Below are positions 26,232 to 34,747 of a stretch of 60,104 bases of DNA, piece by piece. A program made the translations under genes and the position numbers. A model generated the notes under the pieces. The model had not been told where the DNA came from, made no database searches, and saw only the letters and a program-made list of their open reading frames with translations. Position 1 is the first letter of the stretch; each line of letters begins with the position of its first letter. The stretch covers positions 1 to 60,104 of the forward strand of contig JAZUBT010000011.1 of NCBI GenBank assembly GCA_045638685.1, written 5' to 3'. Source of the stretch: SIG673 sp045638685. GTDB taxonomy: Bacteria > Bacillota > Clostridia > Oscillospirales > CAG-272.

Positions 26232-27698
26232 ATGACAAAGGGCTTTGACAATAACAAATATATAAAATTACAGTCCGAGAAAATCCGTGAAAGAATAGAG
26301 CAGTTCGGCGGAAAGCTTTATCTTGAGTTCGGCGGAAAGCTTTTTGACGATTTTCACGCGTCGAGAGTGCTTCCCGGCTTTGAGCCTGACAGCAAAATAA
26401 GAATGCTGCAAAGTCTCAGCGCGGACGCCGAAATAATATTTACGATAAACGCCTCGGATATAGAAAAGAATAAAACCCGCGGCGACATAGGAATAACCTA
26501 CAACGACGATATAATACGACTTGCCGACACGTTCAGAAAGATGGGATTTCTCGTTAAAAGCGTAGTTATCACGCAGTATTCGGGACAACCCGGAGCCGAC
26601 GCCTTCCGCCGCAGACTGATGTCGGTCGGTATAAACAGCTATCTGCATTACTCCATACCGGGTTATCCGTCCGACGTTAACGCTATCGTAAGCGAGCAAG
26701 GCTTTGGCAGAAACGATTACGTTGAAACCGAGAGACCGCTGGTTATAATAACCGCTCCCGGTCCGGGCAGCGGCAAGATGGCTACCTGTCTTTCGCAGCT
26801 TTACCACGAGCAGCGCCGCGGAATCAAGGCGGGATACGCAAAGTTCGAAACCTTCCCTATATGGAATCTTCCGCTTAAACACCCCGTTAATCTCGCCTAT
26901 GAGGCGGCAACCGCTGACCTCGGAGATATTAATATGATAGATCCGTACCATCTTGAAGCATACGGGAAAACAACAGTAAACTATAACCGCGACGTTGAGA
27001 TTTTCCCCGTTCTTCACGCAATACTTGAAAGCATACAGGGCAAGTCTCCGTACCTCTCCCCTACCGATATGGGAGTTAATATGGCGGGATTTTGTATTTA
27101 CGACGCAGAGGCTGTCGAAAACGCGGCAAGGAGCGAAATACTTCGCCGCTACTACAAGAGCGCCGTTAATGATAAGAGAAACGGAGCGGACGGAACACAG
27201 ACGGCTCATATTGAGTTAATAATGAAGAACGCGGGCGTTACCCCCGATATGTGCCCCGCTATCGGTGCGGCGCTTAAAAAACACGAGGAAACGGGTGCTC
27301 CGGCAGGCGCAATGGTTCTTTCCGACGGCAGCATTGTTACGGGAAAAACGTCTCCCCTTCTCGGAGCGTCGGCGGCGCTTCTTCTTAACGCTTTAAAGAA
27401 GCTTGCGGGAATATCGCACGAGGTGGACATAATAAGCCCCGAGGCGTTAAAGCCTATATGCGATCTTAAGGTTAAAAAGCTTCACCATAAAAACCCAAGA
27501 CTTCATTCAGACGAGGTTCTTATCGCTCTCAGCATAAGCTCGGTACACAGCACTGCGGCTCGCAAGGCGCTTAACTGCATTGAAGCGTTAAAGGGAAGCG
27601 ACTCGCATTTTTCAGTCATACTTTCCACAAAGGACGAGGATTTCTACAAAAGACTCGGCATAAACGTTTGTTGTGAGCCGAAATACGAGATAAAGTAA
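26232..27698 (+). CDS. DUF1846 (UPF0371) family protein
   Basis: 488 residues, the normal size for this conserved family of unknown function common in Bacillota. The N-terminus FGGKLYLEFGGKLFDDFHASRVLPGF is diagnostic. A Walker-A-like loop APGPGSGKMAT lies near residue 175, so nucleotide or phosphate binding is possible. The start at 26232 is preceded by AAGGTGAG; an in-frame ATG at 26109 lies in the promoter and is rejected. It has its own promoter and an upstream inverted repeat. No biochemical role is assigned here. Confidence 0.92.
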   Translation: MTKGFDNNKYIKLQSEKIRERIEQFGGKLYLEFGGKLFDDFHASRVLPGFEPDSKIRMLQSLSADAEIIFTINASDIEKNKTRGDIGITYNDDIIRLADTFRKMGFLVKSVVITQYSGQPGADAFRRRLMSVGINSYLHYSIPGYPSDVNAIVSEQGFGRNDYVETERPLVIITAPGPGSGKMATCLSQLYHEQRRGIKAGYAKFETFPIWNLPLKHPVNLAYEAATADLGDINMIDPYHLEAYGKTTVNYNRDVEIFPVLHAILESIQGKSPYLSPTDMGVNMAGFCIYDAEAVENAARSEILRRYYKSAVNDKRNGADGTQTAHIELIMKNAGVTPDMCPAIGAALKKHEETGAPAGAMVLSDGSIVTGKTSPLLGASAALLLNALKKLAGISHEVDIISPEALKPICDLKVKKLHHKNPRLHSDEVLIALSISSVHSTAARKALNCIEALKGSDSHFSVILSTKDEDFYKRLGINVCCEPKYEIK

Positions 27699-27725
27699 TC
27701 CTTACGGCTTTTAAATACCTTTCTC

Positions 27726-27754
27726 TTGACAGCATGAGAAAGATATGATATAAT
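27726..27754 (+). promoter_or_regulatory. Sigma-A promoter of the first Gfo/Idh/MocA gene
   Basis: TTGACA (27726-27731) and TATAAT (27749-27754), 17 bp apart, with ATGA before the -10. Confidence 0.85.
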
Positions 27755-27806
27755 AAGTTAACCAAAATTAAACCATGATAAAATTTTATTAAAAGGAGTT
27801 AGACAA

Positions 27807-28982
27807 ATGGATAAGGTAAGATTTGGTATTATCGGTGTTGGAAATATGGGTTCCTCACACGCAAGGAATCTTTTTAACGGTGAAATCAAAGGCGCCGTTC
27901 TCGGAGCTATCTGTGATTTAAAGGAGTCGAGAAGACAGTGGGCAAAGGAGCAGTTCGGAGAGGAGCTTCCTGTTTTTGAGGATTATAAGGAGCTTCTTAG
28001 CAGCGGCACCTGCGACGTAGTTATTATTGCAACACCTCACTATATGCACCCCGTAATAGCCATCGACGCTTTTAACGCGGGGCTTAACGTTATCTCCGAA
28101 AAGCCTGTTGGAGTTTACACCAAGGCGGTAAGAGAGATGATGGAGGTTGCTAAGAATTCGGGTAAGGCGTTCGGTGTTATGTTTAATCAGAGAACTAACC
28201 CCGTATATAGAAAAATGCGCGATATAATTCAGTCCGGAGAGCTTGGCGAGCTTAAGAGATTCGTTTGGATTATCACCGACTGGTACAGAACTCAGTACTA
28301 CTACGACTCGGGTGATTGGAGAGCAACCTGGTCCGGAGAGGGCGGCGGTGTTCTTATGAACCAGTGTCCCCACAACCTTGACCTTTGGCAGTGGCTCTTC
28401 GGTATGCCGAAATCCGTTACCGCGTTCTGCGACTACGGAAAATACCACGATATAGAGGTTGAGGACGACGTTACGGCTTACGCAAAGTACGAAAACGGCG
28501 CGACAGCAGTATTTATCACCTCTACCGGCGAATGCCCCGGAACCAACCGTCTTGAAATAACCGGTTCTAAGGGCGCTCTTATCGCGGAGGGAAAGACCCT
28601 CACATGGATAAAGAACGAGGAAGATGAGAGAAAATACTGCTTCACCGTAAAATCCGGCTTTGAAAAGGTAAAGAACACTAAGGAGGTATTAACCCCCGAG
28701 TACGAAATGCCTGAACAGCACAAGGGAATTATGCAGAACTTTACCAACCACCTTCTTCACGGCGAGGAGCTTATCGCTTCGGGCTACGAGGGTATAAACG
28801 GACTTCTTCTTTGTAACTCCATTATGCTTTCCTCTTGGAAGAACGCTCCTATCGAGATAGGCGCGGACGGAAACGAGGACGAGTTCTACGAGCTTCTTAA
28901 GCAGAGAATTGCTACGTCCCGCCGCAAGGAGACCGTAGAAAGTGATAGCGTTGCTGACCTTTCCAATACCTACAATAACTAA
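27807..28982 (+). CDS. Gfo/Idh/MocA family NAD(P)-dependent oxidoreductase
   Basis: 391 residues. Rossmann start FGIIGVGNMGSSHARNL, then VIIATPHYMHP and the family EKPVGVYTKAVREM motif, whose lysine is catalytic. C-terminal substrate domain with GGVLMNQCPHNLDLWQWLFGMP (the H-x3-D pair that binds the sugar). Such enzymes oxidise or reduce hydroxyl groups of sugars, inositols and related compounds; the substrate is not readable. AAAGGAG precedes the ATG. Monocistronic: own promoter, and a terminator about 110 bp downstream. Confidence 0.92.
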   Translation: MDKVRFGIIGVGNMGSSHARNLFNGEIKGAVLGAICDLKESRRQWAKEQFGEELPVFEDYKELLSSGTCDVVIIATPHYMHPVIAIDAFNAGLNVISEKPVGVYTKAVREMMEVAKNSGKAFGVMFNQRTNPVYRKMRDIIQSGELGELKRFVWIITDWYRTQYYYDSGDWRATWSGEGGGVLMNQCPHNLDLWQWLFGMPKSVTAFCDYGKYHDIEVEDDVTAYAKYENGATAVFITSTGECPGTNRLEITGSKGALIAEGKTLTWIKNEEDERKYCFTVKSGFEKVKNTKEVLTPEYEMPEQHKGIMQNFTNHLLHGEELIASGYEGINGLLLCNSIMLSSWKNAPIEIGADGNEDEFYELLKQRIATSRRKETVESDSVADLSNTYNN

Positions 28983-29090
28983 CAGTCGATAAAAATTCGG
29001 TTATAACCTTTTTTGAAAACAGTCAATTCGGTTTTCGTATTAAAGTCCGACAAAGGCATATGTAGCCGCGTTTTATAAAACAGATTTAAG

Positions 29091-29125
29091 TAACGCCCGA
29101 GCAGTTTTTGCGCGGGCGTTATTTT
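29091..29125 (+). terminator. Terminator downstream of the first Gfo/Idh/MocA gene
   Basis: TAACGCCCG with CGGGCGTTA stem and a TTTT end. Confidence 0.8.
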
Positions 29126-29263
29126 GAGAATAAAACGGCAATAGCTTTTAATCTAAACAAAGACATCTCTCAGTTCAGGCTTAACCCAACACGTGGCGGC
29201 GGTATATTAATATGAAAATAACGTAAATACGCCATTCCATACGAGGTATAGAAAAATAAAAAT

Positions 29264-31108
29264 ATGAAAAAACCAGTATTTGCGGCACTTTTGTCGCTTA
29301 TGATTATAGTCTCTCTCTTTTGTCTGCCCGTTTTTTCCGACGGTGAGGCAAGCTACGCGGTAAGCGCTTCGGGTGGAGAAATCCACTGCGCAAGCGACGT
29401 TAAAACCGTTTTCGGGGGAGACGGTAACGTTACCGTCTCGGAGCAAGGCGAGGAGATACACGTCTATTTTGAAAGAAGCATAAAGCTTCTCTCCCCCGTA
29501 GTTATAAAAAGCGGTACGTACAGAATACACGGAAGGGATTGCAGTCTTTTCAGAGGCTTTGAAAACGGACCGCTCGTGCTGCTTGACGGCTCGGACGGTA
29601 GCGCCCCTAAGCTGATTATTGATGAAAAAAGCGCTACCGACTGGGAAACGGGAAAAACTGCTATATTTACCTTTAACGGTAATAAATCGGAGTTCCCATC
29701 GGCCGTAGGCGCGCTTTTAGCAGTTAAAGGAAACGCTACTGCCACCTTTGACGGAAAGGTAATGTTCAAAAACGCTGTTAATACGGACTTTGGCGGTGCA
29801 ATATACGCCGAGGCAGTATCTAACGGGAGTGGCGGTTATTTTTCTCCCTTAATAAAGCTTAACTACTGTAAAATCACCGATTGCCGTTCGCTTAAAGGTG
29901 GCGGGGGTATAGCGCTTATCGGCGGAAAAAGTGGCGAGGGCGAGGTTACTCTTACCAACGTAATTATAGAGAAAAACGAGGCGCTGAACGACGGTAAGAC
30001 CGCAAAGGGCGGCGGTTTTTACACGAACGGCGGAAAGCTTAAGATTTCCGGAAGCTGGCAGCTTCTTAACAACAAGGGAGACCTTGGGGGCGGCGGATAC
30101 GTCGGCGGATTTTCCGAGCTTGAGGGCGGTCTGGTTCGTGATAACAGCAGTACCGTAAGCGGAGGAGCGCTCCACTGCGGAGTGGATACCGAAAGAGGCA
30201 CCTCGGGTACGGTTGCTATGAATAATACCATCGTTTCTTACGCCTCTACCGACGGTAACGGCGGTGCAATAGCAAACGAAGGCACACTTTTTATCGGAGG
30301 CAGCACATGCCTTACCGACTGTAAGGCAAAGGGAGACGGCGGCGGAGTTTATAACCTCGGCTCCTTCGGTTTTTCCTCGGGCGATATAATTACCAACAAA
30401 ACGGAAGGCAAGGCAGGAGCGATTTACAACGGAGCTTACGGTATCCTAATTATCTCCGGAGGGAGAATATCGTCAAACGATGCCTCGATATGCGGCGGTA
30501 TATATAGCGAGGGTGTGTTTGAATTTAAGGGTGGAAGCATAGGCAAAAGCATTGGAAGTACGCCGCAAAATCTTGTCAGCGGCATTATGAAAATGAGCGG
30601 TTCGGCAACCTTTACCAATACCGAGGTGCTCGGTATTTTACTTAAAAACGACGCCTCTCACACCATAATATCGGTTGACGGAAAGCTCACCTCACGAGTA
30701 AAGCAGACGGTTTCTTTTTTCGAGTATGTAACCGATAAAAACGGCGCAACCGTTTTAAGACTTGCTTCCAAAAGCGGACTGCAGGTATTTTCCGGTGAAA
30801 GCGCGGAAAATCTTGAAAGCGCCGTAAACGGCTTTAAGGTTTACGGCGAAGGTCTTAAAAATTTCAAAATAAAGCCCAACGGAGCTCTTGCGTTCAAGCT
30901 CCCTCTTATGCCGCTTTACGGTTGGATTTTAACCTTAATCGGACTTGTAGGCGTTGCCTTTTGCGTAATATTTGCGATAAAGAAGATTAAAATGCAAATA
31001 GCTTTAAAGAACAAAAGCTACGAAAACAGGGACACGGAGCCGGAGTGTGCTCTGAAAAACGAAGCCTCTGAAAACGGAGAAACCTGTGAAAACGGGAGAA
31101 ACCTGTGA
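29264..31108 (+). CDS. Secreted, membrane-anchored repeat protein with a likely beta-helix fold; frameshifted tail
   Basis: 614 residues. Signal peptide at the N-terminus (charged MKKP, hydrophobic AALLSLMIIVSLFCLPVFS, cleavage near FSDGEA). Residues about 150-420 hold short glycine-rich repeats (GGGIALIGG, GGGFYTNGGKL, GGGGYVGGFSELEGG, GGAIANEG, GGGVYNLG) like those of right-handed beta-helix surface proteins. A membrane helix at about 548-573 (GWILTLIGLVGVAFCVIFAI) is followed by basic residues, so the bulk should face outside with a cytoplasmic tail. That tail is a run of ENG repeats and stops at 31108 because of one extra base; the repeats continue in another frame to 31196. Ligand or function unknown; adhesion or wall contact is only a guess. 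The ribosome site is weak. Confidence 0.75.
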   Translation: MKKPVFAALLSLMIIVSLFCLPVFSDGEASYAVSASGGEIHCASDVKTVFGGDGNVTVSEQGEEIHVYFERSIKLLSPVVIKSGTYRIHGRDCSLFRGFENGPLVLLDGSDGSAPKLIIDEKSATDWETGKTAIFTFNGNKSEFPSAVGALLAVKGNATATFDGKVMFKNAVNTDFGGAIYAEAVSNGSGGYFSPLIKLNYCKITDCRSLKGGGGIALIGGKSGEGEVTLTNVIIEKNEALNDGKTAKGGGFYTNGGKLKISGSWQLLNNKGDLGGGGYVGGFSELEGGLVRDNSSTVSGGALHCGVDTERGTSGTVAMNNTIVSYASTDGNGGAIANEGTLFIGGSTCLTDCKAKGDGGGVYNLGSFGFSSGDIITNKTEGKAGAIYNGAYGILIISGGRISSNDASICGGIYSEGVFEFKGGSIGKSIGSTPQNLVSGIMKMSGSATFTNTEVLGILLKNDASHTIISVDGKLTSRVKQTVSFFEYVTDKNGATVLRLASKSGLQVFSGESAENLESAVNGFKVYGEGLKNFKIKPNGALAFKLPLMPLYGWILTLIGLVGVAFCVIFAIKKIKMQIALKNKSYENRDTEPECALKNEASENGETCENGRNL

Positions 31109-31196
31109 AAACGGGAAAAACCGTGAAAATGGGGAAAACCGTGAAAATGGGGAAAACGTGGGCAAAGAGCCGTTGGATAACGAGTCGCAGAGCTAA
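31062..31196 (+). repeat. ENG-type short repeats crossing the stop codon of the surface protein
   Basis: Copies of GAAAACGGAGAAACCTGT and GAAAATGGGGAAAACCGT follow one another. An extra base in the second copy (GGGAGAAAC at about 31094-31102 against GGAGAAAC in the first) brings a TGA into frame at 31106-31108. Removing one base restores an open frame through all copies to TAA at 31194-31196. Confidence 0.75.
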
Positions 31197-31295
31197 CCCA
31201 TTAGTCGCTGCATAGAAAAAAACTGCTTTGGCAGATAAAGAGAGCATAGCAGAAAAATGCTCTCCGGCGGCAGAGCAAAGAGTTGTCGTATTATG

Positions 31296-31324
31296 TTGAC
31301 AAAAAAAGGAAAATGTGATATAAT
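31296..31324 (+). promoter_or_regulatory. Sigma-A promoter of cysK
   Basis: TTGACA (31296-31301) and TATAAT (31319-31324), 17 bp apart, TGTGA before the -10. Confidence 0.86.
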
Positions 31325-31396
31325 AATTATTAACAGTATTTAAATTATTATATAATGTTATGCGCCGACACCTTCGGCGCTCGGAAGGATATATTT

Positions 31397-32326
31397 ATGA
31401 TTCACAACACAGTGCTTGAAGCCATGGGGCATACCCCCATGATTCGACTTAACAAAATGTCGGAGCCCGGCGCGGCGGAAATACTCGTAAAATACGAGGG
31501 ACTTAACGTAGGCGGCTCTATTAAAACGAGAACCGCTCTGAATATGATAGAGGACGGCGAAAGACGTGGCATCTTAAACAAGGATACGGTAATAGTTGAG
31601 CCAACCAGCGGAAACCAGGGCATAGGACTTGCTCTTGTCGGAGCGGTCAAGGGATACAAGGTGAAGATAGTAATGCCCGATTCCGTTTCGGTGGAAAGAA
31701 GAAAGCTTATCACGCATTACGGAGCAGAGGTTATACTCGTTCACGATGCGGGTAACATAGGAGAGGCTATTGCCGAGTGTCTCCGCACAGCCGAAAGAAT
31801 GGCGGCAGAGGACAAAAACGTATTTATTCCCGGTCAGTTTGAGAACCCCGCCAACCCGATGGTTCACAAGCACCATACCGCTCTCGAAATACTGGAGCAG
31901 GTTGCGGGACCTATACACGGCTTCTGCTCCGGTGTTGGCACGGGGGGCACCATTTCCGGCATAGGGGAGTCGCTTAAAGCGTTAAATCCCGATATAACGA
32001 TATGGGCGGTAGTGCCCGAGCACGCCGCGATTTTAGCGGGCGGAAACATCGGCACTCACCTTCAGATGGGTATAGGAGACGGACTTATTCCGGACAATCT
32101 TAACACCGAAATTTACTCGGATATATGTATCATAAGCGACGACGAGGCTATAAACACCGCAAGAGACCTTGCAAGACTTGAGGGAATCATGTGCGGAATA
32201 TCCTCGGGAACCAACGTTGCCGCAGCGAGACGCATGGCGCGTGTTCTCGGCGAGGGCAAGACGGTTGTAACCGTTCTTCCTGATACTGCCGAAAGATATT
32301 TTTCCACCCCGCTTTTTGCTGAATAA
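31397..32326 (+). CDS. cysK: Cysteine synthase A (O-acetylserine sulfhydrylase)
   Basis: Makes cysteine from O-acetylserine and sulfide with pyridoxal phosphate. 309 residues. Motifs: LEAMGHTPMIRLNK at the start, NVGGSIKTRTALNMI with the PLP lysine, EPTSGNQGIGLA (substrate loop), GVGTGGTISGIG (phosphate loop) and MCGISSGTN near the end. The ATG at 31397 has GGAAGGA upstream; an earlier in-frame ATG at 31355 has none. In the PLP-lysine motif T replaces the more usual D (SIKTR versus SVKDR), which occurs in other members. No serA or cysE nearby. Confidence 0.93.
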   Translation: MIHNTVLEAMGHTPMIRLNKMSEPGAAEILVKYEGLNVGGSIKTRTALNMIEDGERRGILNKDTVIVEPTSGNQGIGLALVGAVKGYKVKIVMPDSVSVERRKLITHYGAEVILVHDAGNIGEAIAECLRTAERMAAEDKNVFIPGQFENPANPMVHKHHTALEILEQVAGPIHGFCSGVGTGGTISGIGESLKALNPDITIWAVVPEHAAILAGGNIGTHLQMGIGDGLIPDNLNTEIYSDICIISDDEAINTARDLARLEGIMCGISSGTNVAAARRMARVLGEGKTVVTVLPDTAERYFSTPLFAE

Positions 32327-32330
32327 AATT

Positions 32331-32366
32331 TTCCCGCCCACCAACTAAGATGAGGCGGGATTTTTA
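32331..32366 (+). terminator. Terminator of cysK
   Basis: TCCCGCC with GGCGGGA stem and a T5 run, immediately before the next gene's ribosome site; some read-through into the acyltransferase gene is possible. Confidence 0.78.
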
Positions 32367-32385
32367 AAAAAGAACGGAGATTTAT

Positions 32386-33663
32386 ATGAAAATAAAAACC
32401 GTGGTTAAAAGCTATACCGAGGTGCTTAATATGGCGCCCGAAAAACGTAAGCCTGTCAGAAAGCCGAGCCTAATCTTTCGGCTGCTCGTAAGAATCCTTG
32501 CAATTTTTGAGCTTAGAAAGGTTAAATTCAGCTATAAAAAAATCGGAATGGAAAGGCTCGGCAAAAAGGAGCCGTGTCTCTATCTTATGAACCATTCCTC
32601 GTTTATCGATCTAAAGATAGCATCTGCCGTTATATTTCCAAGACCGTATAATATCGTCTGTACCTACGACGGTTTCGTCGGAAAAAGATGGCTTATGCGA
32701 CAGCTCGGCTGTATTCCGACGGGAAAGTTTATATCCGATTTTTCGCTTGTTAAGGATATGGGGTATGCGCTTAAAAAGCACAAATCCTCGGTTCTTATGT
32801 ACCCCGAGGCGGGATACAGCTTTGACGGAACGGCAACCGTTCTTCCTGACAGCCTCGGCAGATGCGTAAAGCTTCTCGGAGTGCCGGTTGTTATGATTAA
32901 GACAAGCGGCGCCGTTCTCCGCGATCCGCTTTACAACAATCTCCAAACGAGAAAGGTCAAGGTATCGGCAGAGGTAAAGTATGTCCTCTCTCCTAAGGAT
33001 ATAGAAGAAAAAACACCTTCCGAAATTAATGAGATTATAGGAGACTGCTTTACGTTCGATGAGTTCCGCGCGCAGCAAGAAAGCGGTACGGTAATAAACG
33101 AGCCGTTTCGCGCGGATTTTCTTAACAGAGTGCTTTACAAATGTCCCGCTTGTCTTAGCGAGGGCTGTACCGAGGGAAGGGGTATAACTCTTACCTGTAA
33201 ATCCTGTCAAAAGGAATACGAGCTTACCGAAACCGGTTATATGAGAGCGGTAATCGGAGAGACGGAATTTGATCACATACCGAGCTGGTTTAATTGGCAG
33301 AGGGAGTGCGTTAAATCCGAAATAGAAGACGGTAATTACTGTCTTGACACACCCGTTAAAATCGCTATGCTTGTAAATACCAAATCTCTTTATATGGTAG
33401 GCAAGGGAAGACTTGTACATAACGCTGACGGCTTTACTCTTACCGACGAGAGCGGTAACGTTATATATACCCAGAAGCCGCTTTCAACCTATACTCTTAA
33501 CTCGGATTATTATTGGTACGAAATCGGAGACGTAATAGGAATCGGAAACAAGGACGCGCTTTATTACTGCTTTCCGGAGGGCGACAGGGATATAGTAACC
33601 AAAGCAAGACTTGCGGCTGAGGAGCTGTATAAAATAGCGAGACGGGCTGTAAGAGAAGGCTAA
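32386..33663 (+). CDS. PlsC-type acyltransferase with C-terminal zinc ribbon and novel domain
   Basis: 425 residues. Residues about 60-210 are a 1-acyl-glycerol-3-phosphate acyltransferase (PlsC) domain: catalytic NHSSFID (H-x4-D), YDGFVGKRWLMRQLG and the acceptor-site motif MYPEAGYSFDGT. From about 250 a CPAC-CKSC zinc ribbon follows (CPACLSEGC, then LTCKSCQKEYEL), and then about 130 residues with many tyrosines and tryptophans that I do not recognise. The acyltransferase would act at the cytoplasmic membrane surface in phospholipid synthesis; the zinc ribbon suggests an added binding or regulatory role. GGAG precedes the ATG, in a context (AGAACGGAGATTTAT) like other genes here. Confidence 0.85.
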   Translation: MKIKTVVKSYTEVLNMAPEKRKPVRKPSLIFRLLVRILAIFELRKVKFSYKKIGMERLGKKEPCLYLMNHSSFIDLKIASAVIFPRPYNIVCTYDGFVGKRWLMRQLGCIPTGKFISDFSLVKDMGYALKKHKSSVLMYPEAGYSFDGTATVLPDSLGRCVKLLGVPVVMIKTSGAVLRDPLYNNLQTRKVKVSAEVKYVLSPKDIEEKTPSEINEIIGDCFTFDEFRAQQESGTVINEPFRADFLNRVLYKCPACLSEGCTEGRGITLTCKSCQKEYELTETGYMRAVIGETEFDHIPSWFNWQRECVKSEIEDGNYCLDTPVKIAMLVNTKSLYMVGKGRLVHNADGFTLTDESGNVIYTQKPLSTYTLNSDYYWYEIGDVIGIGNKDALYYCFPEGDRDIVTKARLAAEELYKIARRAVREG

Positions 33664-33696
33664 AACAGCGAGAAGACCGTAATGATTGGCAAAAAT

Positions 33697-33735
33697 TAAA
33701 GAGAGCCTACTGAACTTTCAGTAGGCTCGTTTTTT
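33697..33735. terminator. Terminator between convergent plsC-like and CDF genes
   Basis: GAGCCTACTGAA-CTTTCAGTAGGCTC stem with a T6 run on the plus strand and A-rich sequence on the other side. Confidence 0.88.
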
Positions 33736-33737
33736 AT

Positions 33738-34634
33738 TTAATGGTGATGATGGTGGTGGTGATGACCGTGCTCCGACTTAAATTCTACGTGGCAGTGCTC
33801 CTCGTGGCACTTCTCACCCTCTGCTTCAAGCTCAAGCGTTACGTGTCCTATTCCGTGCTCCGAAAGCTCATCGCGTATTTTTTCTTTAATTTCACGGTGA
33901 TTGGCGTTCGTAACAACGTGCATCGTAGCGTAGTTATGCACCCCGTCCGTGCTCCAGACATGGATATGGTGGACGTTAATTACGCCTTCGATTTCCGTAA
34001 CGTGCTCCTTAATCTCAGCGACCGTGATTTCCTCCGGAGTTTTTTCAAGAAGCAGCTCTGCTATCTCCTTTAAGCCTCTTATCGCGTTTATAAATATAAA
34101 TACCGCAACACCGATAGACATAATAGGATCTATAAGTGTAAAATCGGTAAATTTCATAACCACCGAGCCGATAAGCACCACCGCCCAGCCGAGAACGTCC
34201 TCAAGCATATGAAGATTTACCGCCTTTTGGTTAAGCGATTCTCCGTCCCGTGTGAAAAACGCGGCTATGAAATTTACGCACACGCCGAAAACGGCAAAAA
34301 TAATCATTCCGTTATAATCTATCTCGGTAGGATTAATGATTTTTTCTATGGCGTTATATATTACCGCGGCTGAGCCGAATAAAAGTATAAACGTGGTTAT
34401 TACGCTTCCTATTACCGAGTACCTTGCATACCCGTAGGTATAACGCTCGTCCGGCTGCTTTTTGCTTTTCTTTTCAAGGAAATAGGAAATCCCGATACTT
34501 GCGGCGTCCCCTATGTCGTGTACCGAATCTGAAATGATAGCTACGCTACCCGTAATAATACCGCCTATAAATTCAAATACCGAAAACGCAAAATTTAATA
34601 TAAAAGCGATTAAAATATTCTTTTCTGTTTTCAA
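33738..34634 (-). CDS. Cation diffusion facilitator (zinc/divalent metal exporter) with poly-His tail
   Basis: 298 residues. Six-helix CDF transporter that exports Zn2+ or similar ions against protons. Metal site in helix 2, SDSVHDIGDAASIGISYF (D-x3-D), and in helix 5, HMLEDVLGWAVVLIG (H-x3-D). The C-terminal cytoplasmic domain has VHHIHVWSTDGVHNYATMHV. It ends in a histidine-rich tail closing with eight His, a likely metal buffer. I choose the TTG at 34634, with AAAGGAG six bases upstream; the longer ATG at 34655 would place that site inside the gene. Transcribed away from lysS. Confidence 0.92.
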   Translation of the reverse strand: MKTEKNILIAFILNFAFSVFEFIGGIITGSVAIISDSVHDIGDAASIGISYFLEKKSKKQPDERYTYGYARYSVIGSVITTFILLFGSAAVIYNAIEKIINPTEIDYNGMIIFAVFGVCVNFIAAFFTRDGESLNQKAVNLHMLEDVLGWAVVLIGSVVMKFTDFTLIDPIMSIGVAVFIFINAIRGLKEIAELLLEKTPEEITVAEIKEHVTEIEGVINVHHIHVWSTDGVHNYATMHVVTNANHREIKEKIRDELSEHGIGHVTLELEAEGEKCHEEHCHVEFKSEHGHHHHHHHH

Positions 34635-34683
34635 AATATACTCCTTTCGTTTCAAAGCTCAAAGAAGGGTTTATTATAATTTT

Positions 34684-34726
34684 ATAACCCAAGACTCCTT
34701 ACGGTATCTTGGGTTATCGTTTTTTA
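34684..34726 (+). terminator. Hairpin with plus-strand T-run between CDF and lysS genes
   Basis: ATAACCCAAGA (34684-34694) pairs with TCTTGGGTTAT (34707-34717), followed by CGTTTTTT. The T-run lies on the plus strand although both flanking genes read on the minus strand, so it suits an antisense transcript better than lysS. Confidence 0.45.
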
Positions 34727-34747
34727 GTTTATCTAAGAATTAGTAAA

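Noticed and set aside
26268..27209. 313-codon minus-strand frame
   Set aside because: Lies wholly inside the DUF1846 gene on the opposite strand; no ribosome site or motif.
32611..33420. 269-codon minus-strand frame
   Set aside because: Antisense shadow of the PlsC-like gene.
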